A DNA stretch of 64,000 nt from Mesocentrotus franciscanus (Eukaryota; Echinodermata; Echinoidea; Camarodonta; Strongylocentrotidae): positions 23,459,973 to 23,523,972 of the forward strand of contig CP137682.1 in assembly GCA_037976565.1 (NCBI GenBank), read 5' to 3'. This document shows positions 44,445 through 55,126 of this stretch, piece after piece (positions within the stretch are counted from its first letter, which is position 1; every line of letters starts with the position of its first letter). The translations under genes and the position numbers were made by a program. Below the pieces are notes generated by a model. The model was not told the origin of the DNA, did no database searches, and saw only the letters and a program-made list of their open reading frames with translations.

Positions 44445-45699
44445 GTTTTATGAATATAATCATATAAAACATCATAGATATACAAATGTTTGAAAGGTGT
44501 TAAAAAGACATTTTAGAATTTGTGTGTGTAGAAATTCCATGCACCATTTCATGTATCTTCAATGCAATGGTCACAAAATGACTTTTCGTCGTAAAAAGTA
44601 GATAACTTCATCTACGCCTTTATCTGCGAGCATCAATAATTGAGATTCTTTTACACCTCGCATTAACTTGGCCAATTTTAGAGATGCAATTCCAAAATGG
44701 CCGCCTCATTAAACTCGTGTTTCAGTTATGGAATCATCTGGGCCGCTCATTTGTAAAATGAACTCTGGAGAGATCTAGGGTTCTTTTAATGAATATTTAA
44801 ATGCAGACGGAGGGAAAATCGATTGAGCATGAAGGATAATGTGACCAAAGTACTTGTTAAATCTCTCAAAGGACTCCAGTTACATCACCAGATCTTTTTC
44901 AAACATTCCATTGGACTTGTAAATGCTGTATTTGTTCTCCTTGTGTTTGTTGCTAGTTAATTTGATATCGCTTTTGAAAAGTTTTCTACATAAAATGCAA
45001 AGTGGACTGATTTTTTAATGTTGTTTGATAGGGCTTAAATTACCGGATTCAGTTCTTTTAACAATATTTGCGAAGACTTTTAAAAAGTTTTTGTGGTACT
45101 TTTGATTCGTGTTGCACTGTCAAGTTGTTATGTTGGAAAGTACAATGCAGACTTAGAACCAAGATTTTAAATGAAAAAAGAGTCTACTTTATTTTGTTTC
45201 AAATTTTTTGTTTTATGGAAAGTAATGATATTGATACATTTTTTCTGATTGATTTTTTAATAAATATATCATGACCTCGCGTTTTCAACGTCTAAATTTA
45301 ACCATGCCTTTCTTCTTTTTTTACTTGACAGATCTTGTCTGACTGATTACATCTAGTTGAGGTGTAGTAAATGCTGCAGTGAAGAAAAGGATCCGGCGTA
45401 AGACAAATGTGACAACTTGTGGAGTTTTCATCAGGAATCACCTTCAGGTTAGTCGTTTGCTCATCAGCGCAATTCCCTTGCTCAAATGTCTATTTTTTTG
45501 AAGCAGGAATATCTGTAAGGCACTATTTAGGTCATAAAATATAGTAGAGCATATACCTGGGCTGGATGTGCAGCCTATGGCATTTTACAGGCTTAATGAC
45601 CATTTCTATTTCTGTTTTATGCCCTAGAATGTTTGTCATATTTCATGCCTTGGAAATTTTGCATACTTGTAAGTAGGGACATAGAAGTGGTAGAATTTG
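44445..45699. other. no gene seen; possible conserved non-coding stretch 44600-44790
   Basis: ATCAATAATTGAGATTC, CCAAAATGGCCGCCTCATTA and GCGAGCATCAATAATTG lie in mixed-complexity sequence. Elsewhere AT-rich, with a 68-codon frame at 45068 of no recognisable nature. Confidence 0.25.
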
Positions 45700-46315
45700 T
45701 TTGAATTTGTGGTGGGGTATGACGTCATGACAACATACCCAGGGTTGCTCAGGAAATATAAAACCAACACTCTCCGTCTCGCTAGGGTGCTTTACTTAGA
45801 TCAAGTGCTTTCTCATTTATCCTCGGGTTGTGGGTTGGGGGCAGGGTGGGTGGCCATGGGGGAGAGGATGACATCACAAAGAACTTACATGTGGTTGCAC
45901 AGGAAATTTATTAAAAAATCAACACTGCGTCTTTCTAGGGTGGTTTAAATGTAGATCGAATGCTCTCTTAGTTATCTTAGGGTAATATGGGGGGAGAGGC
46001 GGTGGGAGAGGGGATGACATCATAAGAACTTAGCCATGGTTGCACAGGAATTTAAAAAAAAAACCTAACACTGCGCCTTACTAGGGTGGTTTATTTAAAC
46101 TGGGTGTTACTGGAGGGGTGGGGGAGGGGTAGGGGTTGTGTTGGGAATGATATCATTAAAACTTACCTGCAGTTGTACTGGAAATAAACAACCATTGTTG
46201 CATCTTTAACTAGGGTGGTATAGTTAGACCGAGTGCTCTTTGAGTTATCCTAGAGTGATGCAGGGTGGGGGGGTGGTAGAGGGGGGATGACGTCATGATC
46301 CAGGGTATTCCCCGG
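45700..46315 (+). repeat. four-unit ~145-bp tandem array, G-rich
   Basis: Units are anchored by ATGACGTCATGA (45719), ATGACATCACAAAGAACTTA (45868), ATGACATCATAAGAACTTAG (46014), ATGATATCATTAAAACTTAC (46147) and ATGACGTCATGATCC (46287), with spacings of 149, 146, 133 and 140. Each unit also has CTAGGGTGGT and a G-run block (for example GGGTTGGGGGCAGGGTGGG). Confidence 0.9.
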
Positions 46316-46458
46316 GGTGTTAGGAAGAGCCATCATCGCTTTCCTCTCCTTCCCAGCTCAGCACCTCCTAATTAGCATCCCTGCACCTCTCGCTAATCGC
46401 ATCATGGCCTTCCCACCCTCTGGCAAGGCGTAGTCTGCAAGCAAAGACTCTAATTTGG
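46316..46458. promoter_or_regulatory. candidate regulatory stretch (weak)
   Basis: CTCCTAATTAGCATCCCTGC and CTCTCGCTAATCGCATCATG follow directly after the G-rich array and differ in composition from it. Homeodomain-type words only; no proof of function. Confidence 0.2.
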
Positions 46459-46640
46459 TACAGGGAAACCTCTATATAAAGACCACTAAAGGGAGACAAG
46501 AAAAATGGTCTTTATAGGCAGGTTGCTTTAGAACAGGTTTCAATAGCAATTTTAATTTCAAGGGGAAAAATATACCGGTAAGGTCTTTATAGACAGGTGG
46601 TCTTTCTATACAAGTGGTCATTCAAGCAGGTTTCTCTGTA
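46459..46640. mobile_element. R5 TIR element copy 4
   Basis: TACAGGGAAACCTCTATATA at the left and CAAGCAGGTTTCTCTGTA at the right. The interior holds GACCACTAAAGGGAGACAAG and GGTCTTTATAGACAGGTGGT. Orientation appears opposite to copies 1-3. Confidence 0.75.
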
Positions 46641-47385
46641 TTAACAGAAGGGCTCCACACTAACTGTTTGCAAAGGGGGTCTCGGTTGAGATGGTAAGGG
46701 TTTGTATGCATGAGCCATGTGATAAAATTGTGAATTTTTTATCACGACAGCATATTTTTCCAGAACAGATATGTGTCCCTATGCACCTGTTAGTTCCAAG
46801 CCTTGCTTACATAAAATTGCATTGTGTCTTGAGTTGAGCCTAAAGCAGTTTCAAAGTGGCTTTGTTGGATGGAAAGGCACATACTTGTACTGGGACTATG
46901 CAAGTACTAGTCTATGCCGTCCATAATTCCAGGGGGAAAATGCAAGTGCGTGATGAGCAAATAAACTTTGGAATGCTCCACAAGAGCTCTCAAAGACAGA
47001 AAAAGAGTTCTGGTAGAAATCAAGAAAATAACATAAGAATCACTGCAATGTAATTACCTTTTTAAAATACTAAATCAAATAAGATATCCTGTGAACAAAA
47101 AAATTAGGTCAACTTTTAAAGCTGGATAATTCAGTCTCTGTGTTATATATCATGACAAACAAGCATTTATGCCTGCACAGTAAGGCTAAGCTAGCGGGTA
47201 GAAGAGAATATTTTAGTCTGTCTGCCCTAAACCTGAACCCCCTTGACCCGCTCCCCCCTCTTAACCGTTCCTGCCCTACTTGACTCCTTTTCACCGGGAG
47301 TACTAGGGTTAAACTTGTCTCGATTCCATGTCGCATGATAGTCTGTAGTGACAGACTCTATTTGATATGTGAACATAAAGGCATA
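46641..47385. other. nothing recognised
   Basis: AT-rich, with short frames on both strands (46856-47053, 47109-47336) of no recognisable nature. Confidence 0.4.
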
Positions 47386-47491
47386 AAGCCTGGAGCATAG
47401 CCTAACTCTTCTGGTGTGTGACCTTGCCAGATACAGCTACAGTACAGGGCCTATGTAATGCAGTTGACTGTACAGTCTATGTAGTCTTACA
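47386..47491 (+). repeat. direct repeat left of the hAT element
   Basis: AAGCCTGGAGCATAGCCTAA, CAGTTGACTGTACAGTCTAT and GTAGTCTTACAGTCCAGACC. The same blocks lie at 48754-48885 on the other side of the hAT element, so the element sits within an older duplication. Confidence 0.8.
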
Positions 47492-47499
47492 GTCCAGAC

Positions 47500-48697
47500 C
47501 AGGGTCAGAAATACACGGGGCAACGGGCGACTTTGCCCCCGTGAGTGTCAAAATCGCCCCCTAAAATCCTGAAAACCGTACATGAAGGTGCGACCATTCT
47601 AAGAAGAGTTGCCCCATATGATTTTCGCTACTGATTCTGATCGCCCGCCCGCCCGGCCCGCCGGCCGCCCGTGCACCGAGCCCCGACGCATCGCACTGCT
47701 TAGCTAGCTCGCACGATCGAACCATCTGAGTACTGGCAATAATATAATGCATGCATGGCCGTGCACGTGTCGTTATGATGTCAACTAGCTGCTAACGCGC
47801 TTGTGTCTGCTAATACAAGTACCGTATCATACCCATATATATATGCTTGAGGCAAATAGGTACTTGCGAGTACCGTCCGTCAATGCTGAACTGCTAGCGA
47901 CCAAATTGGTACGTAATATGTTTATTTAGTATTTTTTCTGACCCAAATTGTTATCATCGTCAATGCAATCCCATAAAAAAAATGTGATTCCGTTTAAAAT
48001 TGTGTTATTTATAAGCTTATATAACTTAAAACCAGTAAATGTGGGTGAATATTTTACTGTTGTCCCACATACCGATATATTTGTTATAACGAAACATGCA
48101 ATATATCAATGCCAGATTTTTCCTGTATATAACTAGTTTCGTAGACAGATATTGAATTTTGTTATAAAAAACCCGTAAATAAATATATGAATGTTCCTAC
48201 ACCTCAGAAATTTTCTCACAATGATTTAATTAAATTATATTATTATAATAGATGCCGTTGTCAGAAATTGATCGCATCAATTTCTGTCTAGAAAATTAAA
48301 CTAGCTTTGCCATTAGAAATTAGAGTCTATACAGGAAAAAAAAATCCGGCCATGATTTTACATGTTTCGTTGTAACAAATACATCAGTAAAATGGGACAA
48401 CAGTACAAATATTCACTCACATTTAATGGTTTTAAGTCATAAATAATACAATTTTAAACGGAATTACATTTTTTTTAATGGGATTGCATTGTCCATGATA
48501 AAAATTCGGGACAGAAAAAAAAGACTAAATAACATATTACGTACCAATTTGGTCGCTAGCAGTATTGCTAAGGAAAAAACAACTTATTGTTTCAGATTAC
48601 AATATGGCTTTAAAAAAGTAGCCCCCACTTTTCTTAAAGTAGCCCCTTGGTTTTTTGAAAAGTAGCCCCCTTAAAAAAAAAAGTAATTCCTAGCCTG
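47500..48697. mobile_element. hAT-type non-autonomous element with 8-bp TSD
   Basis: Starts CAGGGTCAGAAATACACGGG and ends GTAATTCCTAGCCTG, imperfect hAT-like ends (CAGGG/CCTG). GTCCAGAC occurs exactly at 47492-47499 and 48698-48705, giving the 8-bp target duplication typical of the hAT superfamily. The 1.2-kb interior has a GC-rich left part and a large inverted repeat, and no transposase frame. The 63-codon minus-strand frame at 47561-47752 is not recognisable. Confidence 0.85.
47882..48569. repeat. long inverted repeat inside the hAT element
   Basis: Left arm 47882-48135 (CTGCTAGCGACCAAATTGGT onward) and right arm 48320-48569 (ending ACCAATTTGGTCGCTAGCAG) match over about 250 bases with scattered changes, around a 185-base AT-rich centre. 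It may be a foldback element nested in the hAT element or part of its structure. Confidence 0.85.
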
Positions 48698-48753
48698 GTC
48701 CAGACACTCTGACAAGTCTGCAGGCACTGCCTCTAACTTACATCAATTCCTCA

Positions 48754-48885
48754 AGCCTGGAGCATAGCCTAGCTCTGACAGTCTCTGGCTGTGTCAAGTA
48801 AAACTGTCAGGAGTACCTAATGTACAGAGCCTATTATATGGTTTGCAGTTGACTATACAGTCTACATAGTCTCGCATTTCAGACC
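48754..48885 (+). repeat. direct repeat right of the hAT element
   Basis: AAGCCTGGAGCATAGCCTAG, then CAGTTGACTATACAGTCTAC and ATAGTCTCGCATTTCAGACC, matching 47386-47491. Confidence 0.8.
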
Positions 48886-49445
48886 TTCTCTTACACACTA
48901 CGGCTGACAAGGGTTTGTGGCTCCAAACTAGTCACATGACCGTAGCAGGGTAGTTTTCCAGAACGTTAATGTTCACCTGTGCCTGAAGCTTGGTTGAGCC
49001 CGAACGGGGGTGTGAATTAACTGGCTCCTGAGGGATGATAATGCTTTCCTATTTTTTCAGCTGGTCAATAGCACATTAATTTGAAAAGCACAACCTTTTC
49101 TCATGTAATTTAAACCAGACAAATTGGACAATAGCCCCATGAAGTGTTCTGTCTTTCTAGAGAATTGAAACCCGATTTAAACTTGAATTGCCAAGGTTTT
49201 TAGCTGAGTATCTTGCTTGGCTATGAAAATGAGGCCTTATTCCAAAGAGTATACATGTATGCTCACTGTTACTTTACTCCATTACCAACAACGTGAGTAA
49301 GGCAATGACATTGATATCAACATTGAAATAGACACTGAGAATCTACATAATAAACTTGTCCTTTCATTAAATTTGATGTTATTAGACGGAACAAATACCA
49401 CTACCTTCACTTTATACTCTGTTTATTTATACTCTTCCTAATGTT
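48886..49445. other. nothing recognised
   Basis: AT-rich sequence without open frames or repeat copies noticed. Confidence 0.4.
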
Positions 49446-49526
49446 GTTAACCTATTGACTATTGAATCCTCTTATTCCCATAGGCTTAATACAGGGATCA
49501 CTAGATTCCTGTAGGCAAAGGGTTAA
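49446..49526 (+). repeat. H2 palindromic repeat
   Basis: GTTAACCTATTGACTATTGA on the left and CTGTAGGCAAAGGGTTAA on the right form an imperfect 80-bp palindrome with CTCTTATTCCCATAGGC in the middle. It matches 52388-52467 on the opposite strand. Confidence 0.75.
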
Positions 49527-49625
49527 TTGAGAAGCAGAAGGATTTTTAGCTCATTAAAGAAAGTAATGATAAAACAGAAGAAGGATGTTGGCCATTCCGT
49601 TCTGAAAATATACCTGATATCATCC

Positions 49626-49698
49626 TCTGAGAGCTAGAAGGGCATTAACCTTGTGTTAGATGATGTGAGTTAATGACCTTTCTGCTGTGAGCAGACAG
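49626..49698 (+). repeat. H1 hairpin repeat
   Basis: CTGAGAGCTAGAAGGGCATT and AATGACCTTTCTGCTGTGAG are the arms, with ACCTTGTGTTAGATGATG between. Confidence 0.65.
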
Positions 49699-49735
49699 TG
49701 TAATGCCTTTCTGGCTAGAAATAGACTAAGACATA

Positions 49736-50057
49736 GGGTGGTATTCCGATAGCGCGTACTAAGTTAAGCCTGGCTTAACTAGTTCACACTTTTATGGAGT
49801 GCCTGTTGCCAACTCATTTACCCTGTACAGATTATTTAAAGCCTGCAATAAAAAGTGTCCAAAATATTAATTTTGCAAAGAAATGGGAAGAAAAAGATAA
49901 TATGAGTATGAACCGATTTTTTATAAAGTCTTTGGTAGATTATCTTTGTCATGAATATTGAAGGAGGAAGATAAAACCTAGTATTCCATAGAAGTGTGAA
50001 CTAAAATTCTTGTTTAGTCTGGACTTAGTCCCGGCTTAACTTATGAGAATACCACCC
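49736..50057. mobile_element. TIR element with GGGTGGTATTC ends
   Basis: GGGTGGTATTCCGATAGCGC with AAGTTAAGCCTGGC inside at the left, and GGCTTAACTTATGAGAATAC with CACCC at the right, flanked by ATA on both sides (3-bp target duplication, compatible with Harbinger-like elements). GTTCACACTTTTATGGA and CCATAGAAGTGTGAAC extend the inverted arms. 322 bases, non-coding. Confidence 0.8.
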
Positions 50058-50114
50058 ATACTCTTTAGCACCTTTTAAAAATCGTTTATCAAAAATGTTA
50101 TAAATATTGAAACA

Positions 50115-50348
50115 TCATATGAAACAATGGAAGTAGACATTCAGGATGGTATGGAAATCTTGATATCTCTCAAAAGTGAAGTTGTAGCCTTCCGGTTTTC
50201 TCAGCTCAGATATTACTATTGACCCAGATGGATTGGAGGAATGATTGGAACTAAACCCATCTTCGATTGTCGTTTGGGGGCCAGTTTTTTTTATTCGTCC
50301 ACCATCAGGAGGCAAACGTCCCCCGTCAATTTGTCTCATCAGAGCCAA
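50115..50348 (-). CDS. 77-codon open frame (doubtful)
   Basis: The middle (GGRIKKTGPQTTIEDGFSSN and SELRKPEGYNFTFERYQDFH) looks protein-like in composition. However, its ATG lies at the edge of the neighbouring H1 repeat and no splice sites fix the frame. It could be an exon fragment or chance. Confidence 0.15.
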   Translation of the reverse strand: MALMRQIDGGRLPPDGGRIKKTGPQTTIEDGFSSNHSSNPSGSIVISELRKPEGYNFTFERYQDFHTILNVYFHCFI

Positions 50349-50410
50349 AGGGTATTAAGTCTGTGTTAAGGTATATGGGATATGAGGTACTGCCCTTTTG
50401 CCTCCAAACA
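50338..50410 (-). repeat. H1 hairpin repeat
   Basis: TCAGAGCCAAAGGGTATTAA and TGCCCTTTTGCCTCCAAACA arms; loop GTCTGTGTTAAGGTATATGG. Confidence 0.65.
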
Positions 50411-51467
50411 GACGTATTGACCCTCTAAAGCGAATCGAGAATAATTATCGGAATTGACTCAGGCCGAACACCGTCCCTGGCGTGTGGTTCACAAATAGCC
50501 CCTAGCCACTGACTGACCCAAAACTTGGGACTAACGCATTTCTTTTTCGGTTTGTTTCTTTAAATCTTCCCAGCCTGGGATGTGTGTGTGTGTGGGGGGG
50601 GGGGGTGGGAGTGGGGGTGGGAGAGGGGGGAGGATATGGGTGGTGCGTTCACATCCAGGAGGGATGAAGATAATTTACCAATGCAAATTGGGAGAAGGGC
50701 TCGGGACCAACTTGTTTCTGTTTTTTAAATTTATTTTTGTCCAGTTTTGAAGTTTGAGATGGGGGATGCATTGACCTTATGCTGTGTAAGAAAAAACAAC
50801 ACAATTTCCCAGAAGATTTAGATGGGGGAATTCAGACAAGCATGTTTCTGTTTCTTCTTCTGTTTCAGTTTATATTCATGTTTATGACCTGAAGTAAGTG
50901 ATCCAAGAGACACGGTATTTGAAGTCCAATTCTTTAATAGCAAAGAGATTCATGCCAATTTACAAGACGACTCCCCTAAGCCATCATGCCTCATCCACAT
51001 TCGGTTCATATCTTCAGTGGGTGCATTCACATCAGGCAGAGTTTAGGATGATTTCCCAGGAAATTTGAGATTGGGGAGTCGGTTTCCTGTGTTGTCTCTG
51101 TCTGTCATCAGTCATTCTGGATGGTGATTGGACAGTCTTGGGAGATATTACTGTAGACAGGAAATTTGGTCAAGTTGGAAAGCAGGTGCAGTTTTTCTTT
51201 GGTTTAAAGAATCAGAATTTATCTTTCGTTTCAAGGTAATGTTTGGAGAATGGAGTGATATCTAGATAAGGTGTAAAATGTTATATTCAAGTAATGGGAA
51301 CAAGCAGAAGATAGAGTGGAAGATGATAGAGGGGTACAAATGAAATAGAATATGAGAAGAGGAAGGCATGGAGGAAAAGAAAAGACAAGATAATACAGTG
51401 GAGGAGGGGGAAAATAGGGAGAACAAAAAGATGAATAATAATAATAATAGTAATAAATAGTAAGAAG
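50411..51467. other. no gene seen; (TG)n/G-run at 50578-50640
   Basis: TGTGTGTGTGTG then a G10 run and GTGGGAGTGGGGGTGGGAG, a G-quadruplex-capable stretch. Three further paragraphs of sequence share GGGGGATG/CAGTTT-type words loosely. No gene. Confidence 0.5.
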
Positions 51468-51637
51468 AAGGAGGAGGAGGAGGAGGAGGAGGAGGAGGAG
51501 GAGGAGGAGGAGGAGGAGGAGGAGGAGGAGGAGGAGGAGGAGGAGGAGGAGGAGAAGAAGAAGAAGAAGAAGAAGAAGAAGAAGAAGAAGAAGAAGAAGA
51601 AGAAGAAGAAGAAGAAGAAGAAGAAGAAGAAGAAGAA
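51468..51637 (+). repeat. (GGA)n then (GAA)n triplet block
   Basis: About 28 GGA units followed directly by about 28 GAA units, both nearly pure. The two minus-strand frames (Leu-rich and Pro/Ser-rich) are translations of the repeat. GAA/TTC and GGA/TCC mirror repeats can form triplex DNA. Confidence 0.98.
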
Positions 51638-52387
51638 TGAGAAGGAGAAAGGAAGTTGAGGGAGAGAGAAGGAGGAGGAGTATGAAGAGAAGGAGCCAAT
51701 AAAAAGTTAAAAGAAAAAAATAATAAGAATGAGAGTTAGATGGAGGAGGAGGAGGTGAAGGAGGAGGAAGAAGAGGTGGTGGTGGTGGTGGTGATGATGT
51801 CACTTGTGTAGTTAGTTGTAGTAGTTGTTGTGGTGTTGATGGTGATAAATATATGAATAAGCCACTGAGTAGAAGAGAGAGAATAAGATAATATAGCCTA
51901 CTTTTCCTTTTCTTCTCATCTCTTTTATTGGTTGGTGGTTTCATCTAATTTTGTCCCATTTTCTGGTACAATTTACATGATGAGTCTTGTAGTCTGATGT
52001 ATATGTAATCACCTGTTTCTACCACAAAGCCCAGAAGCTACTATTGAATTTACCTGAATCCCCATTAAGTAATCAAGAAAGAAAATTCCCTCAATTCTAA
52101 TTTTATTGAATTGATTGTAACCTGATTGTCTTCATAGTGGTTGACCAAAAGACCCAACAAACATGACCAAACCATTTGGTCAAATCATACCCAATGGGTA
52201 CACAACTTTTAGATACATTCGTGATATTTAAGAACACTTTGAGAAAATCCTGCGCATGTGGTATTTCTTTTATGGTGTTCTTCCATAAGATAAGAAATGA
52301 GACAAACCTCATCAAGTATTTATCGTCCTTCTCATCTCTTACCATTCATTTACCCATGTATTAAAACAAATATTGTTGTGGAAATTT
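51638..52387. other. no gene seen; GGT/GAG-rich then AT-rich
   Basis: 51740-51850 continues with degenerate GGA/GGT triplets (GGTGGTGGTGGTGGTGATGA). After 51900 the sequence is AT-rich with short unremarkable frames. Confidence 0.45.
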
Positions 52388-52467
52388 GTTAACCCATTGC
52401 CTCCTGGATTCGAGTGTCCTCTGTATAAAGCCTTTGGGAATAAGAGGACTCGGTAGTCAATGGGTAA
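52388..52467 (-). repeat. H2 palindromic repeat
   Basis: GTTAACCCATTGCCTCCTGG and GGACTCGGTAGTCAATGGGT are the arms. The reverse complement aligns with 49446-49526 along its whole length, including CTCTTATTCCCAAAGGC. Confidence 0.75.
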
Positions 52468-52523
52468 GGTAGTTTCCTGCATCATGTCTGAATGAGCCTT
52501 TAATCTCAAACAGACAGCCTGTA

Positions 52524-52593
52524 TCTTCACAGCCAGATGGGCGTTATCTCTGTGTTAAAGTACATGGGTTAACGTCCTTCTGGCTCCAAACAG
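52524..52593 (-). repeat. H1 hairpin repeat
   Basis: CTGTATCTTCACAGCCAGAT and CCTTCTGGCTCCAAACAG arms, with CTCTGTGTTAAAGTACATGG in the loop; a well-kept copy. Confidence 0.75.
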
Positions 52594-52809
52594 TCAGCTG
52601 AAGGAAATGTATATGGATCTGATAAACCGTGTTATAACATAAACACATCCATCTGTCAGTTACAATAATACAAGTCTGCCTCCTTGAGGTGTAGCCTAGC
52701 AGTGTATCCAGCATAGGGCTGGGCTAGAGTAGTCCCCTTCCCTTATCTCTCACCTTACTACCTCTAACCCCCTTCCCCCGTTGGAATTCCCAGGAAAAAA
52801 GGGCAATTC

Positions 52810-53700
52810 ATCTTTGGCTTGATGTGAATGCAACAACATTATTCCAATATTTTGTTATCTGATGATGTTTTGCTATCAGCATTAGATGTGAAGGTAGTAG
52901 GAATGATAAGCTGAGACACTGTGTAGATATTGAAATGTTATAATGATGCTCTTCATTTGGCTTGATATAAACACACACCTTCTCCATTATGGTGGTCATG
53001 TTTTTTGTTATCTGTGGTAGATCTGTGGTAGATGTGAATCTAACTGGACTTGTTTTGCTTTATGTAAACACACCTCTTCCTTGTGTGAACACAGACTCGT
53101 TGGATACCAGTTGCTCTTATGCTATCTGGAGTAGATGGGAATGTCATGGATATTGATCAGAACCACAATTTGAATATTGGAACATCAATCAAATGCTAAT
53201 TGTTTGGCTTGAGCTGAACACAGCCTTTTTCGAGTGCTTGTATATTTGCTGTCTGTAGTAGATGGCAACGTAATGGGAATGATCAGAGACATTGTGTGAA
53301 TATTGAAACATTAATCAGTGCACTAGTTGTTTGACTTGATGTGAACACAATATTTGTGTTCCTCTTGATATCATTTGGATCTATGGAAATATAATAGGAA
53401 GGAATAGGTCATAGACACTGAATATTAGAACATCAATTCAAACGCTACTTGTGTGGCTTGATGTGATTATAGCCTCTTCTTTCTATGCTGCTGGTGCACT
53501 TGCTACCTGGAGTATATTTGAGTGTAATGCAAATTGATCAAAGACACCTGGTATAGATATTAGAACATTTAATTAAAATGCCACTTGTTTGTCTTGATGT
53601 GAATACAACCTCTTCCTTTGCATGCTGGTGGTGCTCCTGCTATCTATGTTAAATAGAAATGTAACACGGATTGATCGGAGACCGGAAATTTGGGGGAATA
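52810..53700 (+). repeat. diverged array, seven units of ~100-150 bp
   Basis: The block TTGGCTTGATGTGAACACA followed by a CTCTTCC-like string recurs at about 52813, 52957, 53055, 53204, 53331, 53453 and 53590. Each is followed at similar distances by GTAGATG-like text, then ATTGATCAGAGAC and ATATTGAAACAT. Unit lengths vary. It ends where the GA tract begins. Confidence 0.8.
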
Positions 53701-53796
53701 GTGAGAGGAATTGCTGAAATGTCAAGTTAGTCAAACACTGGGATGGGTCTGTATGGTTGCTCCTGGGGAGTAGGAGGAAGGGAGGGATGGAGACAC

Positions 53797-53831
<35 letters not shown>

Positions 53832-54105
53832 AGGGAGGGGAGAGAGGTGGAGGGAGGGAGGGAGAGAGAGAGAGAGAGAGACAGCGGGGGAGAAAGAGAG
53901 AGGGGAGGGAGAGAGAGAGGGAGGGAGAGAGAGAGGGAGGGAGAGAGAGAGGGAGGGAGAGAGAGGAGGGAGAGAGAGGGGAGAGAGAGAGGGGAGGGAG
54001 GGAGGGAGAGAGAGAGAGAGAGAGAGAGAGGGGAGAAAGAAAGAGGGGAGGGAGGGAGGGAGGGAGGGAAGGGGAGAAAGAGAGAGAGAGAGAGAGAGAG
54101 CGCGT
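53797..54105 (+). repeat. (GA)n/(GGGA)n purine tract
   Basis: Purine repeat of about 300 bases with many GGGAGGGA interruptions. The Arg/Glu/Gly and Ser/Leu/Pro open frames across it are artefacts. Confidence 0.95.
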
Positions 54106-55126
54106 GAGAGTGTGAGATTACCAAACCACCTGTCAGGTATACATGTAATTGGCCCAAGTATTACATTAATCTTGTGTTATTGATGTACTCCGGATACCAT
54201 TAATCGGACAAATTATGGATGAAGAAGTGAGAGAATCAGTAATATATATTCAAGTTCACTTTATTCAAGGTAAACAAACGTATAAAAGTGAAAAATTATA
54301 TCAATATATAATATGAGAATAACACAAGCAGAAAAGACATAAAGAACAAGAGGGAAAAATCTAAACATGTACATTAATGAAAGTATTTGGAGACTAGACA
54401 GGAAGGCAGGGCCTTATGTAAATGTCTGTCTCCAGTGATTGTATACAAAACTATGTACATAATTTAAATTAATAATTAATAATTTTTTGTTTAATTATTA
54501 ATTTTTTAATAGAAAGGAAGTAAGGAAGGAAATGTATGTGTAAGGAAGGAATTTTTTGAAATATACTGAACCCTAAAAACAAGGAAAATAAAATAGTCAT
54601 AGCTGTATAATACTGTTCCATGATAGAACCTCATTTAAAAGATGAGAGTTAATAATAGATGTTATTTTACAAAAACAAAAAATTTTTGAAACAAGTAATT
54701 GCTTTTTGCAGTTGATAGGAAATAACATGTACTGTATGCTCATACAGACAGACAGACCATAAAAAATACTGCAGAGAAAAAGACACAACTGGATGGTTCC
54801 CTTTTCCAAAATGCCAAAAATCAAACATCTTAGCTGTCGGCTTTCAGAAGGAGGAGGAGGAAGAGGAGGAGGAAAGGGAAAAATTAGCTGGCATCATCTG
54901 AGATTGACGGAGTTGGCACGTATGTCTCTTAAGAAGCACTCGAGAGCCCACTCGTCCTGTTATTACAAACATTCTCCCCGCATCGGTCGAAAGCCAGGAA
55001 TTAGTTCCGCCGGATGACAAGCAACTTGTGTTTGAATTGGAAAAAATGTGACAGTTAGGGAAATCATGTGCCCGTGTAAATACGCGGATTAGCCGTGATT
55101 TGTGGAGTGATAGATAGATAGGGATA
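54106..55126. other. no gene seen; possible LINE 3' end; mixed stretch 54880-55060
   Basis: 54250-54320 (CAAGTTCACTTTATTCAAGG then A-rich text) resembles reversed LINE 3' ends but has no protein remnant. 54480-54510 is an AT palindrome-like run (TTAATTAATAATT). 54880-55060 is mixed-complexity sequence without an assignable frame. Confidence 0.3.

Noticed and set aside
51231..51944. 237-codon minus-strand frame, the longest in the window
   Set aside because: More than half is poly-Leu from the GGA/GAA triplet block; the ends are low-complexity.
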